Source: Bacteroidaceae bacterium
GTDB lineage: Bacteria; Bacteroidota; Bacteroidia; Bacteroidales; Bacteroidaceae
Length of the DNA stretch: 10,530 bases
Direction of reading: 5' to 3'
Assembly: GCA_900768625.1 (NCBI GenBank)
Contig: CAAGDO010000028.1
Location: 1-10,530 of the forward strand
In this document: positions 5,963 to 10,530 of the stretch, in pieces
How the letters are laid out: each line of letters opens with the position of its first letter
Numbering within the stretch: the stretch's first letter is position 1
Program-made: the position numbers and the translations under genes
Notes under the pieces: generated by a model
Databases searched by the model: none
What the model saw: the letters and a program-made list of their open reading frames with translations, nothing else
Told to the model about the DNA's origin: nothing

Positions 5963-6150
5963 TTAAGTAGGTGTTCGAAATTATTTTTACATTGAAAGTG
6001 CGTTATCGGGATGCAGCTGTTTTCTTCGGGGAAAGGAACATAGCGGGCTATGTGACTGAGAACGAAGGAAACAGATGCGCCCGAGAACGTGCTTTCAATG
6101 TGGAAAGAACACCTGCTGATAGTATAAAATAATTTTGAACACCTACTTAA
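5963..6150 (-). mobile_element. Dispersed palindromic element, copy 2 (inverted relative to copy 1)
   Basis: Ends TTAAGTAGGTGTTCGAAATT (5963-5982) and its near-perfect inverse (6131-6150) form about 27-bp terminal inverted repeats. The region 6039-6102 is the reverse complement of 2871-2934 without mismatch. The arms 5990-6029 and 6062-6102 pair imperfectly around CATAGCGGGCTATG. The extra central hairpin of copy 1 is missing. A second end-like sequence, GAACACCTGCT (6107-6117), repeats GAACACCTACT of the true end (6137-6147). It fills the gap between the EnvC-like gene, which has no clear terminator of its own, and the acyltransferase start. It may therefore separate the two transcription units, but this is inference. 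Confidence 0.75.
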
Positions 6151-6199
6151 GGGTTTATGAAATGGGACAGCCCTTTTCGGCCAGCCCGCACCGTCGGCC

Positions 6200-7636
6200 T
6201 TAGCGTCCGATCCAGGCTTCAGGATTGAGTTTCGATGTCTCCTTGCGCAGCTGGAAATGGAGCGTACAGTTGCCCGAAGCGTCCGTGGCTACGGAACCCA
6301 GCGTCTGGCGCGCGCTCACCTCCTGTCCGCTCCGCACGGAGATGGACGAGAGGTTGCAATAGACGGAAAGGTAAGAACCATGACGCACAATCACGTTGTA
6401 GGTTCCACCGAAGGGGAACACCGATGTCACTTCGCCCTTGAAGATGCATCGCGCCTGTGCCCCGGGACGGCCCGTGATGTTGATTCCCTTGCTGTCGAGC
6501 TGCACACCGCGCAGTCCCTCGACATTGTAGGAACCGAAATGCGTGGTGATGGCATATGCGCCCGTGATAGGCATGGGCAGACGTCCGCGGTTGGCCGCGA
6601 AGCTGCTCGAGAGAGCGCGGTCGGCATTGTCGGCCTCTGTGAAGATGGGCGTTGCTGTGCGTCTCGTCGTTTTCTCCGTCGATGTGCGGCTGCGCGATGT
6701 CGACCGTTTGGTCGAAGCCGTGGCCTTTCCGCCTGAGGATTTTCCGGAGGAAGCGCTCTGCTTGCGGGCTGCGGCTTTGCGCTCCGCCTCTTTGCGTTCA
6801 CGTTCGCGCTTGGCGGCCAGTTCACGCTGACGCTTGGCCTCAGCCTGACGGGCCAGTTCTGCCTTGCGGCGCCTTTCGGCTTCCGCTTTGCGACGACGCT
6901 CCGCAGCAGCGATTTCTTCCTGGATGAGACGGTCGATCTTGGCATCAAGGGCAGCGGCTTTCTTGCGCTGCTGTGCGAGGGATGACTGGAGTTGTTTCTG
7001 TTTCTTGTTGAGTTCATCAACCACCTGCTGGCGCTCCGTCTGCTGTCCTTGCAGTTTGCGCGTTTCAGCCTGACCTTCGGCCAGTAGGCGATCCTTCTCC
7101 ACCTTTACGCCCATCAGTTCGGCCCGTTTGGCCTGCACTTCCTCTTCCTTACGCTGAATGACACGGGCTTGGGCACGCTGATAGCGCGAGAACTCCGTCA
7201 TGTAGCGCATACGGCGGTACATCTGGCGGAAATTCTGGGCGGAAAGGATGAACTGCCATTTCGACAACTGCGTGCGGTTGCGGAACATATAGTTCACCGC
7301 ATGGCGATACCGGTGCTTACACACATCGAGATCCGCCTCGAGTGCTTGCAACTGCTGTTCAAGCCCCCGAATACTGGTGGCCAGTGTGGACAGTTCGGAG
7401 TGGATGCCCTCCACGTACTTCTGCTGCCCTTCAATCTGCGCATTGATCACGCGCAGGTTGGCCAACTGCGAGTTCACGTCCTTGCGGGTGGAACGCAGCA
7501 TTTGCTCCTGGTCGGCGATTTCCTTGCGGAGCGATTTCTGTTGGGTCTGCAGTCGACGTATATTGCGGTTGGTCTGCGCCGCAACGGGCATGCAGACCAG
7601 CATACATAACAGAAGAAGATGAATAATTCTGGACAT
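6200..7636 (-). CDS. EnvC-like murein hydrolase activator with degenerate LytM (M23) domain
   Basis: This 478-residue protein starts with a signal peptide (MSRIIHLLLLCMLVCMPVAA, cleavage probably before Q21), so it acts in the periplasm. Residues about 22-115 and 160-245 are coiled coil. Between them lies the EnvC-type segment WQFILSAQNFRQMYRRMRYM (127-146). Residues about 240-292 form a highly charged Arg/Glu/Ala helix, then a Ser/Thr/Lys linker (293-330). The LytM/M23 domain is about 353-478. Its zinc site is degraded: the usual H-x3-D is not found in GLRGVQLDSKGIN, and the H-x-H motif is TLH (Thr458, His460). EnvC of Escherichia coli likewise lacks activity and activates cell-division amidases under FtsEX; the same role is inferred here. 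It is the last gene of the probable operon with the DUF4292 and TPR lipoproteins, 76 bp after DUF4292. Confidence 0.9.
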   Translation of the reverse strand: MSRIIHLLLLCMLVCMPVAAQTNRNIRRLQTQQKSLRKEIADQEQMLRSTRKDVNSQLANLRVINAQIEGQQKYVEGIHSELSTLATSIRGLEQQLQALEADLDVCKHRYRHAVNYMFRNRTQLSKWQFILSAQNFRQMYRRMRYMTEFSRYQRAQARVIQRKEEEVQAKRAELMGVKVEKDRLLAEGQAETRKLQGQQTERQQVVDELNKKQKQLQSSLAQQRKKAAALDAKIDRLIQEEIAAAERRRKAEAERRRKAELARQAEAKRQRELAAKRERERKEAERKAAARKQSASSGKSSGGKATASTKRSTSRSRTSTEKTTRRTATPIFTEADNADRALSSSFAANRGRLPMPITGAYAITTHFGSYNVEGLRGVQLDSKGINITGRPGAQARCIFKGEVTSVFPFGGTYNVIVRHGSYLSVYCNLSSISVRSGQEVSARQTLGSVATDASGNCTLHFQLRKETSKLNPEAWIGR

Positions 7637-7657
7637 ATGGAGGAAAAAGATGAATGG

Positions 7658-7683
7658 GTATCCGGAATGGGCATCCGGAATGG
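7658..7683. repeat. 13-bp tandem repeat between the DUF4292 and EnvC-like genes
   Basis: GTATCCGGAATGG (7658-7670) is followed directly by GCATCCGGAATGG (7671-7683), differing at one base. It occupies the 76-bp gap ahead of the EnvC-like gene. No terminator or clear promoter accompanies it. Confidence 0.7.
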
Positions 7684-7712
7684 AATTATGCGTTCGCTAC
7701 TCTAAAGGCCGA

Positions 7713-8588
7713 TCACTTCAGCAGTTTGCCGAGCACTTCATCGACTGAGCGGCGGGTATACTTCGACGAGACCGTGGTGCGCTGTTGCCAACCGGACTCA
7801 GACGCCAGACGCGAAAGGCGAAGCTGAAGACTGAGATCCTTGCCAGCACCGCTGACGGCCATTTTCATACCCGTGGGGAACTGACGGCCGCCGAAAGGGG
7901 CGAAGTCGGAATAGGAGAAGGAGAACTTCCCCTTGTCGGTCGACTGGCTGCCTTTCACGTCGAGTTCCTCGAGTCGTGCAGAGGATGGCGCAGCATAGAA
8001 GGTATAGTTCAGTCGGGGCGTCCCCGTGAGCGTAAGTGCCCGGCGTCCGCTCGCTTCAGACAGGCGGAAACGCGAAGCGTGGGCTCCCACATTGCGTTCG
8101 CCGGGAATGAAGAGTTCGTTCCAGAAAAGCGCCTGAAGGGCATAGAAATCAAGGTTGGCCCGCTGGAGGAAACCGACCTCGCTATAGGCAGCACGCACAT
8201 ACTGCTTGTTCATACGGTCAATGATGAGCACATCCTGCGGGGTGAATTCCATGCGTCCCACTTCCATGCCGAGGAACGTGAGCGAAAGCTGCACCACATC
8301 ATCGCGCTTCATGCGCAACTGACCATTGACGCTGATGCTCTTCCCCATGCCTTCGAGGTCGACTTTGACCTTGGCCGTGAGGCACGAAGGTGCCAGGGGC
8401 TGGGCTGTGATTTCCTTCACGAGGGCCGTGGCCGCTGCGTTGGCATCGGCATGGGCTGTGGAGGACGTGCCGGAAACGGTGGTTCCCGAAACATGGCCTT
8501 TCGTACGGTCCAGTCCTTTTGTGGAACGACAAGCTGAGAATGTCAGCAGCATGACAGCTGCCAGGAGAAGAAGATATGCATGTTTCAT
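7713..8588 (-). CDS. DUF4292 outer-membrane lipoprotein
   Basis: The 291-residue product has a lipoprotein signal peptide, MKHAYLLLLAAVMLLTFSAC, with the acylated cysteine at Cys20. A Ser/Thr/Ala-rich linker (about 21-55) leads to a beta-rich domain beginning LTAKVKVDLEGMGKSISVNG, continuing LRMKRDDVVQLSLTFLGMEVGRMEFTPQDVLIIDRMNKQYV and ending with antiparallel strands up to YTRRSVDEVLGKLLK. This pattern fits DUF4292, a Bacteroidetes family of unknown function whose fold recalls LolA/LolB lipoprotein carriers (fold resemblance is from family knowledge, not shown here). It lies between a TPR lipoprotein (112-bp gap) and the EnvC-like gene (76-bp gap) on the same strand, a familiar Bacteroidales neighbourhood. 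The three probably work in one envelope process. Function unproven. Confidence 0.85.
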   Translation of the reverse strand: MKHAYLLLLAAVMLLTFSACRSTKGLDRTKGHVSGTTVSGTSSTAHADANAAATALVKEITAQPLAPSCLTAKVKVDLEGMGKSISVNGQLRMKRDDVVQLSLTFLGMEVGRMEFTPQDVLIIDRMNKQYVRAAYSEVGFLQRANLDFYALQALFWNELFIPGERNVGAHASRFRLSEASGRRALTLTGTPRLNYTFYAAPSSARLEELDVKGSQSTDKGKFSFSYSDFAPFGGRQFPTGMKMAVSGAGKDLSLQLRLSRLASESGWQQRTTVSSKYTRRSVDEVLGKLLK

Positions 8589-8700
8589 TTTCTTTCGGAT
8601 GAAGGGTCGAGACTATGAAGTCGTCTGAACTTTTGTGACGAAGATTTGTTTTGGAGTTTGAGCTCTTCTATAGGGATAAAGGATTTCGCATGCCCCGGTG

Positions 8701-10479
8701 TCAGGGACGGCGCTGCCTCAGCTTCTGCTGCAAACGTCGGCGCTCGGCCTTACCCGTGGACAGGCGAAGGGCCTTTTTCCAGAATGAGAGGGCTTTCTGT
8801 CTATCCCCCGTGTGATAGTAGATATCTCCGGCATGATCGAAAAGCGAAGCATTATCGCTCGTTTCGGTGACGTAGCGCAGAAGTTGGTCGACATAGATCC
8901 GGGCTTGGGTGAACTGTCCCATACGGCAAAGCACCCAGGCATAGGTGTCGAGATAGGTGGTGTTCTGCGGTTCTGCCTCGACCGTACGACGGCTCATCTG
9001 CTGCGCCTTTTCCAGTTCGGTGTCGGCAAGTGAGAGGAAGTAGGCATAATTGTTGAGACAGAGGAGATTGCGGTCATTGTAGGTGAGCGCATGGTCGTAG
9101 GCACGGAAAGCCTGCTGCTTGAACCCACAGTCGTGAAGCACATCGCCCAACTGGGCGTAGAGGTCGGAAGCCAACTGCGGATCGGTGTCTGTGTCGACAT
9201 GCTCCGTACCGCGTCGCAGGGCACTGATGGCCTCGGTGTCGCGTCCCAAACGGTAGAGCGCCACACCTTCATAATAATAGTAGGTCACCTCATCGGGGGC
9301 ATATATTTCCCCTTCTCGACAGATTCCAACGGCCTGCGTCATGTCATCGTTTTGAAGCACAATCTGCAGGAGTTGCAAGCGGGCCTTGTTATAGTCAGGT
9401 TCCGCCTCAAGGATTTTCCGCATCACCGGAACGAGCGAATCGTTGGGCATATGAATGGCCTGCATATAGTAGGCGCAAAGCTCGGCCATGTCGCGGGTGT
9501 CCTGTTTCTGCCCGAGTGCCTGACGGAAAAGGGCAAGCACAGGGGCTGAAGGGGCATGGCGATTGATATTGTCAATGGCATAGGCCTTCATGGCCTCCAT
9601 GCGGGTTTCGGATTCTGTCTGAGAATCGAGCACCACCCGATGGAGGAGGTCGAGATAGAGCGAATCGGCTTCCGCCGCCTTGTAGTAGGCCAAGAGCGAA
9701 AGTTGGGCATAGCTGTTATGCGGGTCGGCCGTGAGCACATCCTTATAGATTTCGATGGCTCGCTCGTGATAGCCATGCTGGTCGTAGAGGTCGCCGAGCA
9801 ACACGCGGTATCGGAGGTCGAGCGGATATTCCGCACAAAGGTCTTCGATGGCCTTGTAGGCATGTTCGTCGTCCTTCATGGCGATATAGGTCTGGAATTT
9901 CTCCATACTCAACGCCTCGCTTCTTCCGTCTAGCCGCTCGAGACGGTCGATGGTGCGGATGGCTCCAGCATAGTCACCGCTCTGCTTGTAGAGCCAGATG
10001 AGGGTGGCAAGCGTTTCGGTGGTGGCATGTTCTTCGGCCAGTTCCTCGTAGAGCTGTATGGCCTCGTGGTATTTGGCACTGTTGGCGAGAAAGATGCCGA
10101 GGGTTTCCTTATAATAATTATTGTGTGGGGCCAGCTTCACTGCCTTGTGGAGCAGGGAGTCGCCCTCGGCTCGCGAGAGGGTGTCGGAATAGCTGGAGAA
10201 GGAAAGCTTGAGGAGCGCCATTTCATAGTTGGCATCCGGATTTTCAGGAGCTATTTCAAGGGCCTTGGCAAGCAGTTCATATTCGGCATCGACGCGTTCG
10301 GCCAGTTTATGGCAGATGGCTTCAAGGAAAAGTTCGTTGAAACGACGGTTATCCTCACCCTGCAATGGACACACGGTTTCTTCCGCCGGCTTCGGAAGGG
10401 CCGGCTTATGGGGCTGTTGCGTATGGCACGAAACCAGCACGCAGAGCGTCAGGAAGAAGAAAGGAAATATGCGGAGCAT
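8701..10479 (-). CDS. Tetratricopeptide-repeat lipoprotein
   Basis: The 592-residue protein starts with a lipoprotein signal, MLRIFPFFFLTLCVLVSC, with the acylated cysteine at Cys18, so it is probably anchored to the outer membrane facing the periplasm. The rest is almost wholly helical TPR units. Clear examples are NPDANYEMALLKLS, DLRYRVLLGDLYDQHGYHERAIEIYKDVLTADP, TYYYYEGVALYRLGRDTEAISALRRG, LYAQLGDVLHDCGFKQQAFRAYDHAL and DHAGDIYYHTGDRQKALSFWKKALRL. TPR arrays bind partner proteins, so a scaffold role beside the DUF4292 and EnvC-like proteins is plausible. It is the first gene of the probable operon visible here. Upstream sequence stops after about 50 bases at a poly-G run, so its promoter or further upstream genes are unknown. 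Partner and function are not shown. Confidence 0.88.
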   Translation of the reverse strand: MLRIFPFFFLTLCVLVSCHTQQPHKPALPKPAEETVCPLQGEDNRRFNELFLEAICHKLAERVDAEYELLAKALEIAPENPDANYEMALLKLSFSSYSDTLSRAEGDSLLHKAVKLAPHNNYYKETLGIFLANSAKYHEAIQLYEELAEEHATTETLATLIWLYKQSGDYAGAIRTIDRLERLDGRSEALSMEKFQTYIAMKDDEHAYKAIEDLCAEYPLDLRYRVLLGDLYDQHGYHERAIEIYKDVLTADPHNSYAQLSLLAYYKAAEADSLYLDLLHRVVLDSQTESETRMEAMKAYAIDNINRHAPSAPVLALFRQALGQKQDTRDMAELCAYYMQAIHMPNDSLVPVMRKILEAEPDYNKARLQLLQIVLQNDDMTQAVGICREGEIYAPDEVTYYYYEGVALYRLGRDTEAISALRRGTEHVDTDTDPQLASDLYAQLGDVLHDCGFKQQAFRAYDHALTYNDRNLLCLNNYAYFLSLADTELEKAQQMSRRTVEAEPQNTTYLDTYAWVLCRMGQFTQARIYVDQLLRYVTETSDNASLFDHAGDIYYHTGDRQKALSFWKKALRLSTGKAERRRLQQKLRQRRP

Positions 10480-10508
10480 GTGTGTGCGTCGGAGTTGGGA
10501 AAGAAGGT

Positions 10509-10530
10509 GGGGGGGGGGGGGGGGGGGGGG
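10509..10530. other. Run of 22 G at the window end
   Basis: The last 22 bases are all G, directly before the window edge and about 29 bp upstream of the TPR gene start. Such a terminal run is typical of two-colour sequencing artefacts extended into a contig end. A real homopolymer cannot be excluded from this sequence alone. Confidence 0.85.

Noticed and set aside
6123..6137. TAATTTTG in the copy 2 element as an outward promoter
   Set aside because: The box matches TAnnTTTG at 6130-6137, but no -33 TTTG is at the right distance and it would point into the 3' end of the EnvC-like gene.
7785..8537. 250-codon + strand frame opposite the DUF4292 gene
   Set aside because: Antisense shadow: the minus-strand protein has a lipobox and family pattern, whereas this one shows no domain or start signal.

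Overview
The window looks like chromosomal DNA of a Bacteroidales bacterium, most likely Prevotellaceae or a close relative. The reasons are the TAnnTTTG-type -7 boxes, the absence of Shine-Dalgarno sequences before starts, the lipoprotein pair TPR + DUF4292 next to an EnvC-like protein, and the protein sequences themselves. The species cannot be told from this sequence.

Layout, left to right. (1) 1-959, + strand: an Rpn-family PD-(D/E)XK nuclease gene whose reading frame is still open at the left edge, so its 5' end is missing. (2) 960-1470: no gene, but a row of stem-loops, some with A/T tracts typical of intrinsic terminators. (3) All remaining genes are on the minus strand: miaB (tRNA methylthiotransferase, 1471-2817), rpsO (ribosomal protein S15, 3186-3455), an AEC-family permease (3776-4702), a LpxL/HtrB-type acyltransferase (4997-5929), an EnvC-like degenerate LytM/M23 protein (6200-7636), a DUF4292 lipoprotein (7713-8588) and a TPR lipoprotein (8701-10479). 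The last three probably form one operon read TPR to DUF4292 to EnvC. With the acyltransferase they make a set of cell-envelope genes. The window ends in a run of 22 G, which looks like a contig-end artefact.

The most interesting content is intergenic. Two copies of a 188-220 bp imperfect palindrome (2823-3042 and 5963-6150) lie in opposite orientation and bracket a 3.1 kb block holding rpsO, the permease and the acyltransferase. They share a 64-bp identical core and TTAAGTAGGTG-type terminal inverted repeats, and they show compensatory base changes in the outer stem. Each abuts the start of a minus-strand gene. Both copies also carry the same small reading frame, but the substitutions between copies suggest that the nucleotide structure, not a protein, is conserved.

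A second family of long hairpins, built on a shared GGGAATTAC-CGTTCC arm, serves as or resembles terminators at 1142-1205 and 4864-4965. A strong + strand terminator at 3663-3722 has no + strand gene in front of it, and a promoter-like box upstream makes a small RNA antisense to the rpsO upstream region conceivable.
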